Assembly (NCBI GenBank): GCA_003254885.1
Contig: QANT01001978.1
Location: 1-30,739, forward strand
Source: Purshia tridentata
Lineage: Eukaryota > Streptophyta > Magnoliopsida > Rosales > Rosaceae
Length of the DNA: 30,739 nucleotides
Reading direction: 5' to 3'
The notes under the pieces are model-generated. The model had not been told where the DNA came from, did no database searches, and saw only the letters and a program-made list of their open reading frames with translations. The translations under genes were made by a program, and so were the position numbers. Shown one piece after another: positions 9,216 to 21,725 of this stretch. The number at the start of each line of letters is the position of its first letter. The stretch's first letter is position 1.

Positions 9216-10711
9216 TCTGATTCGGTTGATGTCGGACCAAAACGATCTCAGTTGACATGAAAGACATGGAGAAGCACTTTCTTATGTCTCGATTAGTGTG
9301 CTACCCATAAAGAACCACTTCAGGTGTTGAGACTGCACGAAAATGTCACTTCATTGCACACTGAGAACAATTTGGTTAACGTTGCACCAAAACACTATTG
9401 GTTGGCAAGAAAGGCATGGGGAAGCACTTTCTCATGCTCAGTTTAGCGTTCTAGCCACAAAAAAGCACATTTCGTGTTAGATGGGACGACAACATTAGTT
9501 CGGTGCGTACTCAATCTAATTTCATCCAAATTGTGCCAAAACGTGCCCGGTTTAAAAAAAAGGCATGCGGAAGCACTTTCTCATGTCTCGATTAGCGTGC
9601 TAGCCCTACAGAACCACTTTATGTGTTAAGAGTGAAAGAAAGCATCATCTCAGTGCACAAGAAGTCAAATTTGGTTAAAGTTAATCCACAACATGCTTGG
9701 TTGGCAAGAAAGACAAGGGGAACCACCTTATAACGTCTAGATTTGCGTTCTTGACCAAAAGAACCACTTTAGGTGCTAGGAAAGCAAGAAAACGTCATTT
9801 CAGTGCAAATTGAGTACAATTTAGTTAAAATTGCACCAAAAGGAGCTCGGTTGACAAGAAAGACACGGGGATGCACTTTCTCATGTTTAAGAATGCATGA
9901 ACACGTCAAGTCGGTGCACACTTTCGGTTTTAAGAATGCATGAACTCGTCAAGTCGGTGCACACTGAGTTCGATTCGGTTGATGTCGGACCAAAACGTGC
10001 TCGGTTGACATGAAAGACATGGGGAAGAACTTTCGTATGTCTTGATTAGCGTGCAACACGTAAAGAACCACATGAGGTGTTGAGACTGCACGAAAACGTC
10101 ATTTCTTTGCACACTGAGTACAATTTGGTTAACGTTGCACCAAAATACTATTTGTTGGCAAGAAAGGAATGGGGAAGCACTTTCTCATGCTCCGATTAGC
10201 GTTCTAGCCAGAAAGAAGCACATTATGTGTTATATGGGACGACAACATCATTTCGGTGCGTACTCAATCTAATTTCATCCAAATTGCACCAAAACATGCC
10301 CGATTTGCAAAAAAGGCATGGGGAAGCACTTTCTCATATCACGATTAGCATGCTAGCCCGTCCACTTTATGTGTTAAGAGTGCACAAAAGCGTCATTTCA
10401 GTGCACACTAAGTCAAATTTGATTAAAGTTGCTCCAAAACGTGCTTGATTGGTAGGAAACACATGGGGAACCACTTCTCAAGTCTCAATTAGCATTGTTC
10501 ACCAAAATAACCACTTTGGGTGCCAAGAACGCACGAAAAGGTCATTTCAATGCACACTGAGTACAATTTAGTTAAAGTTGCATAGAAAGGTGCTCGGTTG
10601 ACAAGAAAGACAAGGACAAGCACATTCTCATTTTTTGATTAGCATTCTAGGCCCAAAGTAACACTTTAGGTGTTAACCATGCATGAACACGTTGTTTCGA
10701 TACACACGGAG
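9216..10711 (+). repeat. Two A-B-C-D-E HOR copies
   Basis: A monomers start at about 9216 and 9969. The first is preceded by a few extra bases ('cataaaagatctgattcgg'). The E monomer of the first copy has lost its middle and carries a short tandem duplication at 9885-9965. The second copy (A 9969, B 10119, C 10268, D 10413, E 10562) shares many private variants with the copy at 5435-6182, for example 'gcgtgcaacacg', 'atcacgattagc' and 'catagaaaggtgctcg'. Confidence 0.85.
9885..9965 (+). repeat. 42-bp tandem duplication inside an E monomer
   Basis: The words 'gtttaagaatgcatgaacac' at 9885 and 'gttttaagaatgcatgaact' at 9927 start two nearly identical 38-bp copies, each ending 'gtcaagtcggtgcacact'. 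The first copy is preceded directly by 'ctttctcat', so E sequence was deleted at the same point. Confidence 0.75.
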
Positions 10712-12358
10712 TCCGATTCGGTTGATGTCGGACCAAAATGATCTCGGTTGACATCAAAAAGACATGGTAAGTACTTTCTCATGTCTCGATTAGCGTGATA
10801 CCCGTAAAGAACCACTTGAGGTGTTGAGACTGCACGAAAACGCCATTTCGTTGCACACCGATTACAATTTGGTTAATGTTGCACCGAAATACAATTAGTT
10901 GGCAAGAAAGGCATGGGAAGCACTTTCTCACGCTTGGATTAGTGTTCTAGCCATAAAGAAGCACATTTTGTGTAGATGGCATGACAACATCATTTCGGTG
11001 CGCACTCAGTCTAATTTTATCCAAATTGCACGAAAAGATGCCCGATTTGCAAAAAAGCCACGGGGAAGCACTTTCTCATATCTCTATTAGCGTGCTAGCC
11101 CAACTGAACCACTTTATGTGTTAAGACTGCACGAAAACGTCATTTCGGTGCACAGTGAGTACAATTTGGTTAACCTTGCACCAAAACACTATTGGTTGGC
11201 AAGAATGGCATGGGGAAGCACTTTCTCAAACTAGGATTGGTGCTCTAGCCATAAAGAAGCACATTTCGTGTTAAATGCGAAGACCACATCATTTTGGTGC
11301 GTACTCAGTCTAATTTTATCCAAATTGCACGAAAACGTGCCCGGTTTGCAAAAAAGGCATGGGGAAGTACTTTCTCATATCTTGATTAGCGTGCTAGCCC
11401 GACAGAACCACTTTAAGTGTTTAGAGTGCACGAAAACATCATTTCAGTGCACACTAAGTCCAATTTGATTAAAGTTGCTCCAAAACATGCTTGGCTTGCA
11501 AGAAAGACAAGGGGAACCATCTTCTCACGTCTTGATTTGTGCTCTTGACCAAAAGAACAACATTGGGTGTTAAGAAAGCAGGAAAATGTCATTCTGGTGC
11601 ACAATGAGTACAATTTGGTGAAAGTTGCACCAAAAAGTGCTCGGTTGACAAGAAAGACAAGGACCACCACATTCTCATGTTTGGATGAGCGTTCTTGACC
11701 CAAAGAAATACTTTAGGTGTTAAGTATGCGTGAACACGTCGTTTCGGTGCACACTGAGTCCGATTCGGTTGATGTCGGACCAAAACGATCTCGGTTGACA
11801 TGAAAGACATGGGGAAGCACTTTCTCATGTCTCGATTAGCGTGCTAGCCCAACAGAACCACTTTATGTGTTAGGAGTGTGCGAAAGCATCATTTCAGTGC
11901 ACACTAAGTCAAATTTGATTAAATTTGCTCCAAAACATGCTTGGTTGGCAAGAAACACAAGGGGAACCACCTTCTCAAGTCTAGATTTGCGTTCTTGAAC
12001 AAAAAAACAACTTTAGGTGTTAAGAACGCAAGAAAACGTCATTTCAGTGCACACTAAGTCCAATTTGATTAAAGTTGCTCCAAAACATGCTTGGTTTGCA
12101 AGAAAGACAAGGGGAACCATCTTCTCAAGTCTCGATTAGCGTTCTTGACCAAAAGAACCACTTTAGGTGCTAAGAACGCACGACAAGGTCATTTCAGTGC
12201 ACACTGAGTACAATTTAGTTAAATTTGCATAGAAAGGTGCTCGGTTGACAAGAAAGACAAGGACAAGAACATTCAAATTTTTGGATTAGCGGGCTAGTTC
12301 CAACGAAACACTTTAGGTGTTAAGCATGCATGGATACGTCGTTTCGGTGCACATTGTG
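10712..12358 (+). repeat. Irregular HOR segment with hybrid and doubled monomers
   Basis: Order: A 10712, B 10863, a C/A-type hybrid 11010-11159, B 11160, C 11309, D 11459, E 11609, an A/C hybrid 11759-11908, D 11909, D 12059, E 12209. The A/C hybrid switches within 'tcgattagcgtgcta', which both types share. The B-C pair is effectively duplicated, giving a seven-monomer unit (1047 bp), followed by a four-monomer unit (600 bp) with D doubled. Confidence 0.85.
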
Positions 12359-12872
12359 TCAGATTCGGTTGATGTCGAACAAAACATGCTCGGTTGAAAT
12401 GAAATATATGGGAAAGCACTTTCTCATGTCTCGATTAGCGTGCTACCCATAAAGAACCACTTGAGGTATTGAGACTGCACGATACCGTCACTTCGTTGCA
12501 CACTGAGTACAATTTGGTTAACTTTGCACCAAAACACTATTGGTTGGCAAGAAAGNCTCGGTTGACAAGAAAGACAAGGACAAGAACATTCTCATTTTTG
12601 GATTAGCGTGCTAGTTCCAACGAAACACTTTAGGTGTTAAGCATGCATGGATACGTCGTTTCGGTGCACATTGTGTCTGATTCGGTTGATGTCGAACAAA
12701 ACATGCTCGGTTGAAATGAAATACATGGGAAAGCACTTTCTCATGTCTCGATTAGCGTGCTACCCGTAAAGAACCACTTGAGGTATTGAGACTGCACGAT
12801 ACCGTCACTTCGTTGCACACTGAGTACAATTTGGTTAACCTTGCACCAAAACACTATTGGTTGGCAAGAAAG
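12240..12872 (+). repeat. 317-bp near-identical direct duplication across an N
   Basis: 12240-12555 and 12557-12872 match with about seven differences. Both carry private words absent from most other copies: 'agttccaacgaaac', 'gcatggatacgtcg', 'cggttgaaatgaaat' and 'gaggtattgagactgcacga'. The N at 12556 lies exactly between the copies. This could be two haplotypes or two unmerged overlapping contigs, or a genuine recent duplication. Confidence 0.8.
12556..12556. other. Single N at the junction of a duplication
   Basis: A B monomer breaks at 'ggcaagaaag' and the sequence resumes in E at 'ctcggttgacaagaaagac'. This fits a contig join. Confidence 0.7.
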
Positions 12873-13420
12873 GCATGGGGAAGCACTTTCTCATGGTTGG
12901 ATTAGCGGCCTAGCCATAAAGAAGCACATTTCGTGTGAGATGGGATGACAACATTATTTCGGCACGTACTCACTAATTTCATCCAAATTGCGCCAAAAAA
13001 TGCCCGATTTGCAAAAACGGCATATCATAACACTTTCTAATGTCTCGAACAGCGTGCTACCCGTAAAGAACCACTTGAGGTGTTGAGACTGCACGAAAAC
13101 GTCACTTCGTTGTAGACCGAGTACAATTTGGTTAACGTTGCACCAAAACACTATTGGTTGGCAAGAAAGGCATGGGGAAGCACTTTCACATGCTCGGATT
13201 AGCGTTCTAGCCATAGAGAAGCACATTTCGTGTGAGATGGGACGACAACATTATTTCGGTACGTACTCAATCTAATTTCATCCAAATTGCGCCAAAATAT
13301 GCCCGGTTTGCAAAAACGGCATATCGTAACACTTTCTGACGTCTCGAACAGCGTGCTACCCGTAAAGAACCACTTGAGGTGTTGAGACTGCACGAAAACG
13401 TCACTTCGTTGCAGACCGAG
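12825..13420 (+). repeat. Two copies of a two-monomer unit, B plus C/A hybrid (about 298 bp)
   Basis: B starts at 12825, 13122 and 13421. Between them lie hybrids at about 12974-13121 and 13271-13420. They begin as C ('taatttcatccaaattgcgcc') and end as A ('gcgtgctacccgtaaagaac'). Both hybrids share private words 'aaaacggcatatc.taacactttct' and 'tctcgaacagcgtgc', so one hybrid arose and was then duplicated as a dimer. Confidence 0.85.
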
Positions 13421-14933
13421 TACAATTTGGTTAATGTTGCACCAAAACACTATTGGTTGGCAAGAAAGGCATGGGGAATCACTTTCTCATGCTCGGATTG
13501 GTGTTCTATCCATAAAGAAGCACATTTCATGTTAGATGGGAAGACCACATCATTTCGGTTCGTACTGAGTCTAATTTTATCCAGCTTGCAAGAAAACGTG
13601 CCCGGTTTGCAAAAAAGGCAAAGGGAAGCACTTTCTCATATCTCGATTAGGTATCTAGCCCAACAGAACCACTTTATGTGTTAAGAGTGTAAGAAAACGT
13701 CATTTGAGTGTACACTAAGTCCAATTTGATTAAAGTTGCTCCAAAACATGCTTGGTTTGCGAGAAAGACAAGGGGAACCATCTTCTCAAGTCTCGATTAG
13801 CCTTCTTAACCAAAACAACAACTTTGGGTGCTAAGAAGGTACGAAAATGTCGTTTCAGTGCACACTGAGTACAATTTGGGTTAAAGTTGCACCAAAAGGG
13901 GCTCTCTTAACAAGAAAGACAAGGACCACCACATTCTCATCTTTGGATTAGTGTTCTCGGCCCAAAGAGCCAGTTTGGGTGCTAAGAACACTTGAAAACG
14001 TCATTTCGTTGCACACTAAGTCCAATTTGATTAAAGTTGCTCCAAAACATGTTTGGTTGGCAAGAAAGACAAGGGGAACCACCTTCTCAAGTCTCGATTA
14101 GCGTTCTTGACCAAAAGAGCCAGTTTGGGTAATCAAAGCGCATGAAAACGTCATTACAGTACACACTGAGTACAATTTAGTTAAAGTTGCACAAAAAGGT
14201 GCTCGAATGACAAGAAAGACACGGGCAAGCACATTCTCATGGTTGATGTCGGACCGAAACGTGCTTGGTAGATATGAAAGACATGGGGAAGTACTTTCTC
14301 GTGTCTTGATTAGCGTGCTACCCGTAAAGAACCACTTGAGGTGTCGAGACTGCATGAAAACGTCATTTCGTTGAACACTGAGTACAATTTGGTTAACGTT
14401 GCACCAAAACATTATTGGTTGGCAAGAAAGGCTTGGGGAAACACTTTCTCATTCTCGGATTAGCGTTCTAGCCATAAAGAAGCATATTTCGTGTTAGATG
14501 GGATGACAACATCATTTCGGTGCGTACTCAGTCTAATTTTATCCAAATTGCACGAACACGTGCCCGGTTTGCAAAAAAGGCAGAGCCACTTTATATGTTA
14601 AGAGTGCACTAAACCGTCATTTCAATGCCCACTAAGTCCAATTTGATTAAAGTTGCTCCAAACGTGCTAGGCTGGCAAAAACGACAAGGGGGACCACCTT
14701 CTCAAGTCTCAATTAGCGTTCTTGACCAGAAAACCACTTTGGGTGCTAAGAAAGCGTGAAAAGGTCATTTCTGTGCACACTGAGTACAATTTAGTTAAGA
14801 TCGCACAAAAAGGTGCTCGGTTCACAAGACAGAGTAAGACAAGCACATTCTCATGTTTGGATTAGCGTTCTAGGCCTAGAGAAACACTTTGGTGTTAAGC
14901 ATGCATGAACACGTCGTTTCGGTGCTCACTGTG
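13421..14933 (+). repeat. Irregular segment with E/D hybrid and internal deletions
   Basis: Order: B 13421, C 13570, D 13720, an E/D hybrid 13870-14020, D 14021, E 14171 (cut after about 70 bp), an A monomer lacking its start from about 14239, B 14383, C 14532 (missing about 46 bp after 'aaaaaaggcaga'), D 14637, E 14785. The E-to-A deletion joins 'acattctcatg' to 'gttgatgtcggacc'. Confidence 0.8.
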
Positions 14934-15926
14934 TCTGATTCAGTTGATGTCGTACTAAAAGGTGCTTGGTTGACATGAAAGACATGGAAAAGCACTTTCT
15001 CATGTCTCAATTAGTGTGCTACCCGTAAAGAACCACTTGAGGTATTGAGACTGCATGACACTGTCACTTCATTGCACACTGAGTACAATTTGACTAACGT
15101 TGCACCAAAACACTATTGGTTGGCAAGAAAGGCATGGGGAAGCACTTTCTCTTACTCGGATTAGCGTCCTAGCCATAAAGAAGCACATTTCGTGTGAGAT
15201 GGGATGACAACATTATTTTAGTACGTACTCAATCTAATTTCATCCAAATTGCGAATAGCGTGCTACCCGTAAAGAACCAGCTGAGGGGTTGAGACTGGAC
15301 GAAAACGTCATTTCGTGGCAGACTGAGTACAATTTGGTTAACGTTGCCCCAAAACACTATTGGTTGGCAAGAGGGGTATGGGAAAGCACTTTCTTATGCT
15401 CGGATTGGCGTTCTAGCCATAAAGAAGCACATTTCGTGTTAGATGGGAAGACAACATCATTCCGACGCGTACTTAGTTTAATTTTATCCAAATTACACGA
15501 AAACGTGCCCGGTTTGCAAAAAAGGCATGGGGAAGCACTTTCTCATATCTCGATTAGCATGCTAGCTCGACAGAACCACTTTCTGTGTTAAGAGTGCACG
15601 AAAATGTCATTTCAGCGCACCCTAAATCCAATTTGATTAATGTTGCTCCAAAACATGCTTGGTTGGCAAGAAAGACAAAGGGAACCACCTTCTCAAGTCT
15701 CAATTAGCGTTCTTGGCCAAAAGAAGCTCTTTGGGTACTAAGAACGTACGAAAACATCATTTCAGTGCGCATTGAGTACAATTTAGTTGAAGTTGCACCA
15801 AAAGGTGCTCAGTAGATAAGAAAGACACGGGCAAGCACATTCTCATGTTTGGATTAGTGTTCTAGGCCCAAAGAAAGACCTTAGGTGTCATGTATGTGTG
15901 AACACGTCGTTTCGAAGCACACTGAG
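14934..15926 (+). repeat. Extended unit with an internal C/A deletion
   Basis: Order: A 14934, B 15084, C 15233 fused after about 20 bases to the end of an A monomer ('ccaaattgcgaatagcgtgc'), B 15328, C 15477, D 15627, E 15777. The A monomer shares 'gaggtattgagactgcat' with the copies near 12460 and 12780. Confidence 0.8.
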
Positions 15927-18900
15927 TCCGATTCGGTTGATGTCGGACCAAAACGTGTTCGGTTGACATGAAAGACATGGGGAAGCACTTTTTTATGTCT
16001 CGATTAGCGTGCTATCTGTAAAGAACGACTTGAGGTGTTGAGACTGCACGAAAACGTCATTTCGTTGCACACTGAGTACATCTTGGTTAACATTGCACCA
16101 AAACACTGTTGGTTGGCAAGAAAGGCATGGGGAAGCACTTTCTCATACTCGGATTAGCGTGCTAGCTATAAAGAACCACATTTCGTGTGAGATGGCATGA
16201 CAACTACATTTCGGTGCGTACTCAGTCTAATTTTATACAAATTGCATGAAAACATGCCTGGTTGGCGAAAAAGGCATGGGAAGCACCTTCTCATATCTCG
16301 ATTAGCGTTTTAGCCCGACAGAACCACTTTATGTGTTAAGAGTGCACGAAAACTTCATTTCAGCGCACCCTAAATCCAGTTTGATTAAAGTTGCTCCAAA
16401 ACATGCTTGGTTGGCAAGAAAGACAAAGGGAACCACCTTCTCAAGTCTCGATTAGCGTTCTTGGCCAACAGAACCACTTTGGGTGCTAAGAACGTACGAA
16501 CTTCATTTCAGTGCACATTGAGTAAAATTTAGTTAAAGTTGCACCAAAAGGTGCTCGGTTGATAAGAAAGACATGGGCAAGCACATTATCACGTTTGGAT
16601 TTGTGTTCCAGGCCCAAAGAAAAACTTTAGGTGTTATGCATGCGTGAACACGTCGTTTCGGAGCACACTGAGTCCGATTCGGTTGATGTCGGACCAAAAC
16701 GTGCTCGGTTGACATGAAAGATATAGGGAAGCACTTTCTTATGTCTCGATTAGCGTGCTATCTGTAAAGAACCACTTAAGGTGTTGAGACTGCACGAAAA
16801 CGTCATTTCGTTGCACACTGAGTACATCTTGGTTAAAGTTGCACCAAAAGACTATTCGTTGGCAAGAAAGGCATGGGGAAGCAGTTTCTCATACTCGGAT
16901 TAGCGTTCTAGCTATAAAGAAGCACATTTCGTGTTAGATGGCATGACAACAGCATTTCGGTGCGTACTCAGTCTAATTTTATCCAAATTGTATGAAAACA
17001 TGCCTGGTTGGCAAAAAAGGCATGGGGAAGCACTTTCTCATATCTCGATTAGCGTTCTAGCCCGACAGAACCACTTTATGTGTTAAGAGTGCACGAAAAT
17101 GTCATTTCAGAGCACACTAAGTCAAATTTGATTAAAGTTGCTCCGAAACGTGCTTGGTTGGTAAGAAAGACAAGGGGAACCACCTTCTCAAGCCTCGATC
17201 AACGTTGTTGACCAAAGAAGCCACTTTGGGTGCTAAGAACGCACGAAAACATCATTTCAGTTCACACTTAGTACAATTTAGTTAAAGTTGCACCAAAAGG
17301 CACTCAGTTGACAAGAAAGGCACGGGCCACACATTCTCATGTTTGGATTACCGTTCTAGGCCCAAAGAAACACTTTAGGTGCTAAACATGCGTGAATATG
17401 TTGTTTTGTTGCACACTGAGTCCGATTAAGTTGATGTCGGACCAGAACGTGCTCCGTTGACATAAAAGACATGGGGAAGTACTTTCTCATGTCTCGATTA
17501 TCTTGCTACCCGTAAAGAACCACTTGAGGTGTTGAGACTGCACGAAAACGTCAGTTCGTTGCAAACTGAGTACAATTTGGTTGGTAAGAAAGGCATGGGG
17601 AAGCACTTTCTCATGCTCGGATTAGCGTTCTAGCCGCACAGAAGCACATTTCATGTTAAATGGGATGAGAACATCATTCCGGCACGTACTTAGTCTAATT
17701 TCATCCAAATTGCGCAAAAACGTGCTCGGTTTGCAAAAAAGGCATGGGGAACCGCTTTCTCATATCTCGATTAGCATGCTAGCCCTACAGAACCATTTAT
17801 GTGTTAAGAGTGACGAAAACGTCATGTCAGTGCACACTAAGTCAAATTTGATTAAAGTTGCTCAAAGACGTGCTTGGTTGGCAAGAAATACAAGGGGAAC
17901 CACCTTCTCAAGTCTCGATTTGCGTTCTCGAACAAAGGAACCACTTTTCGTGCTAAGAACGCACGAAAACATCATTTCAGTGGAGACTGAGTACAATTAA
18001 GTTAAAGTTGCACCAAAAGGTGCTCGGTTGGCAAGAAAGATACGGGCAAGCACATTGTCATGTTTGGATTAGCGTTTGGGTCCCAAAGAAACACTTTAGG
18101 TGTTAAACAAGCGTAAATACATTGCTTCGGCCACACTAACTCCGATTCGGTTCATGTCATACCAAAACATGCTCGGTTGACATAATAGACATGGGGAAGC
18201 ACTTTCTCATGTCTTGATTAGCATGCTACCTGTAAAGAACCACTTGAGGTGTTGAGACTGCACTAAAACGTCACTTCGTTGCACACTGAGTACAATTTGG
18301 TTAAGGTCGCACCAAAACACTATTGGTTGGCAAGAAAGGCATGGAGAAGCACTTTCTCAGGCTCGGATTAGCATTCTAGCCATAAAGAAGCACATTTCAT
18401 GTTAGATGGGACGACAACATCACCGCGGTGCGTACTCAGTCTAATTTCATCCAAATTGCGCAAAAACGTGCCTAGTTAGTAAAAAAGGCATGAGGAAACA
18501 CTTTCTCAAATCTTGATTAGCGTGCTAGCCCTACAGAACCACTTTATGTGTTAGGAGTGCACGAAAACGTCATTTGAGTGCACACTAAGTCAAATTTGAT
18601 TAAAGTTGCTCCAAAACGTGCTTGGTTGGCAAGAAAGACAAGGAGAACCACCTTCTCCAGTCTCGATTAGCGTTCTTGACCAAAAAAACCACTTTGTGTG
18701 CTAAGAACGCACGAAAACGTCATTTCAGTGCACACTAAGTGCAATTTAGTTAAACTTACACCAAAAGGTTCTCGGTCGACAAGAAAGACACGGGCAAGCA
18801 CATTCTCATGTTTGGATTAGCGTTCTAGTCCCAAAGAAAAACTTTAGGTGTTAAGCATGCGTGGACACGTCGTTTCAGTGCACCATCAGTCCGATTCGGT

Positions 18901-20376
18901 TGATGACGGACCAAAAGTGCTCGGTTGACATGAAAGAAATGAGGAAGCACTTTCTCATGTCTCGATTACCGTGCTACCCGTAAAGAAGATCTTGAGGTGT
19001 TGAGACTGCACGAAGACGTCACTTTATTGCACACTGAGTACAATTTGGTTAGCGTTGCACCAAAACACTATTGGTTGGCAAGAAAGGCATGGGGAAGCAC
19101 TTTCTCATGCTTGGATTAGCGTTCTACCCATACAGAAGCATATTTCGTGAGAGATGGGCAAACAACATAATTTCGGTGCGTACTCAGTCTAATTTCTTCC
19201 AAATTGCGCCAAAACGTGCCCAGTTTGCCAGAAAGGCGTAGGGAACTGTTTTCTCATATCTCGATTAGTGTGCTAGCCGACAGAACCACTTTATGTGTTA
19301 AGAGTGCACAAAAACGTCATTTCAGTGCACACTAAGCCAAATTTGATTAAAGTTGCTCCAAAACGTGCTTGGTTGGCAAGAAAGACAAGGGTAACCGCCT
19401 TCTCAAGTCTTGATTAGCGATCTTGACCAAATGAACCACTTTGGGTGCTATGAGCGCACGAAAAGGTCATTTCAGTGCGCACTGAGTACAATTTAGTTAA
19501 AGTTACACCAAAAGGTGCTTGGTTGGAAGGAAAGACACGGGCAAACACATTCTCATGTTTGGATTAGCGTTCTAGGCCCAAAGAAACACTTTAAGCATGC
19601 GTGAACATGTTGTTTTTGCGCACACTGAGTTCGATTCGATTGATGTCGGACATAAATGTGCTCGGTTGGAATGAAAGACAAGGGGAAGCACTTCCTCATG
19701 TCTCGATTAGCGTGTTACCCGTAAAGAACCAATTGAGGTGTTGAGACTCCACGAAACGTCACTTCGTTGCACACTGAGTACAATTTTGTTAATGTTGCAC
19801 CAAAATACTATTGGTTGGAAAGAAAGGCATGAGGAAGCACTTTCTCATGCACGAATTAGCGTTTTAGCCATAAAGAAGCACATTTCATTTTAGATGGGAC
19901 GACAACATCATTTCGGTGCGTACTCAGTTTAATTTCATCCAAATTACGCCAAAACGTGCCCGGTTTGCAAAAAAGCAATGGGAAGCACTTTCTAAAATCT
20001 CGATTAGCGTGCCAGCCCTACAGAACCACTTTAAGTGTTAAAAGTGCACGAAAACGTCATTTCAGTGCACACTAAGTCAACTTTGATTACAGTTGCTCCA
20101 AAACGTGCTTCGTTGGCAAGAATGACAGGGGGAACCACCTTCTCTAATCTCGATTAGCGTTCTTGACAAAGAAAACCACATTGGGTACTAAGAACGCAAG
20201 AAAACATCATTTCAGTGCACACTGAGTACAATTTAGTTAAAGTTACACCAAAAGGTGCTCGGTTGACAAGAAAGACATAAGCAACCACATTCTCATGTTT
20301 GGATTAGTGTTCTAGGCCCAAAAAAACACTTTAGGTATTAAGCATGACTGAACACGTCATTTCGGTGCACACTAAG
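15927..20376 (+). repeat. Six regular A-B-C-D-E HOR copies
   Basis: A starts at 15927, 16673, 17421, 18141, 18890 and 19630. Unit lengths are 746, 748, 720, 749, 740 and 747. The 720-bp unit lacks 27 bp at the start of its B monomer ('tacaatttggttggtaagaa' at 17571). The 740-bp unit lacks about seven bases in E before the A at 19630. The first two copies share 'gcgcaccctaaatcca' at the C-D boundary, so they are close relatives. Confidence 0.9.
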
Positions 20377-20976
20377 TCTGATTCGGTTGATGTCGAACCA
20401 AAACATGCTCGATTGACATGAAAGACAATGGGAAGCACTTTCTCATGTCTAGATTAGCATGCTACCCTTAAAGAACCACTTGAGGTGTTGAGACTACACG
20501 AAAACGTCACTTCGTTGCATACTCCGTCTGATTTCATCCAAATTGCGTCAAAACATGCCTGGCTTGATAAAGAGGCATGGGGAAGCAGTTTGTCATATCT
20601 CGATTAGCGTGCTAGCCCAACAAAACCACTTTATATGTTAAGAGTGCATGAAAACATTATTTCAGTGCACATTAAGTCAAATTAGATTAAAGTTGCTCCA
20701 AAACGTGCTTGGTTGGCAAGAAAGACAAGGGGAACCACCTTCTCAAGTCTTGATTAGCGTTCTTGACCAAAAGAACCACTTTGGGTGCTAAGAACGCACG
20801 AAAACGTCATTTCAGTGCACGCTGAGTACAAGTTAGTTAAAGTTGCACCAAAATGTGCTCGGTTGATGAGAAAGACATGGGCCAGCACATTCTCAAGTTT
20901 GGATCAGCGATCTAGGCCCAAAGAAATACTTTAGGTGTAAAGCATGCGTGAAGACGTTGTTCCGGTGCACACTGAG
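20377..20976 (+). repeat. Four-monomer unit A-C-D-E (B absent)
   Basis: A at 20377 runs to 'cttcgttgcatactccg' and is followed directly by C at 20527, then D 20677 and E 20827. The length of exactly 600 bp shows a clean loss of one monomer in register. This unit therefore lacks the CENP-B-box-like site. Confidence 0.85.
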
Positions 20977-21725
20977 TCCGATTCAGTTGATGTCAGACCA
21001 AAATGTGCTCGGTTAAAACGAAAGACATGGGGAACCACTTTCTCATGTTTCGATTTGCGTGCTACCCGTAAAGAACCACCTGAGGTGTTGAGACTGCACG
21101 AAAACGTCAGGTCGTTGCACACTGAGTACAATTTGGTTAATGTTGCACTAAAACACAATTAGTTGGCAAGAAAGGCATGGGGAAGCACTTTCTCATGCTC
21201 GGATTAGCGTTCTAGGCATAAAGAAGCACTTTTCATGTTATACGGGACGACGACATCATTTTTGTGCTTAGTCAGTCTAATTTCAACAAAATTGCACCAA
21301 AACGTGCTAAGTTTGCCAAAAAGGCGAGGGGAAGCGCTTTCTCATATCTCGATTAGTGTGCTAGCCTGACAGAACCACTTTATGAGTTAAGAGCGCACAA
21401 AAACGTCATTTCAGTGCACACTAAGCCAAATTTGATTAAAGCTGCTCCAAAACGTGCTTGGTTGGCAAGAAAGACAAGGGGAACCACCTTCTCAAGTGTC
21501 GATTAGCGTTCTTGACCATAAGAACCCCTTTGGGTGCTAAGAACGCAGGAAAATGTCATTACAGTGCACACTGAGTACAATTTAGTTAAAGTTGCACCAA
21601 AAGGTGCTCGGTTGATAAGAAACACACGGGCAAGCACATTCTCATGTTTGGATTAGCGTTCTAGGCCCAAAGAAGCACTTTAGGTGTAAAGCATACGTGA
21701 ACACGTTGTTTCGGTGCACACTGAG
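20977..21725 (+). repeat. Regular A-B-C-D-E HOR copy
   Basis: A 20977, B 21127, C 21276, D 21426, E 21576; 749 bp in total. The B monomer carries tttcatgttatacggga at 21231-21247, which keeps CGGG but has TTCA instead of TTCG relative to the CENP-B box. Confidence 0.85.
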
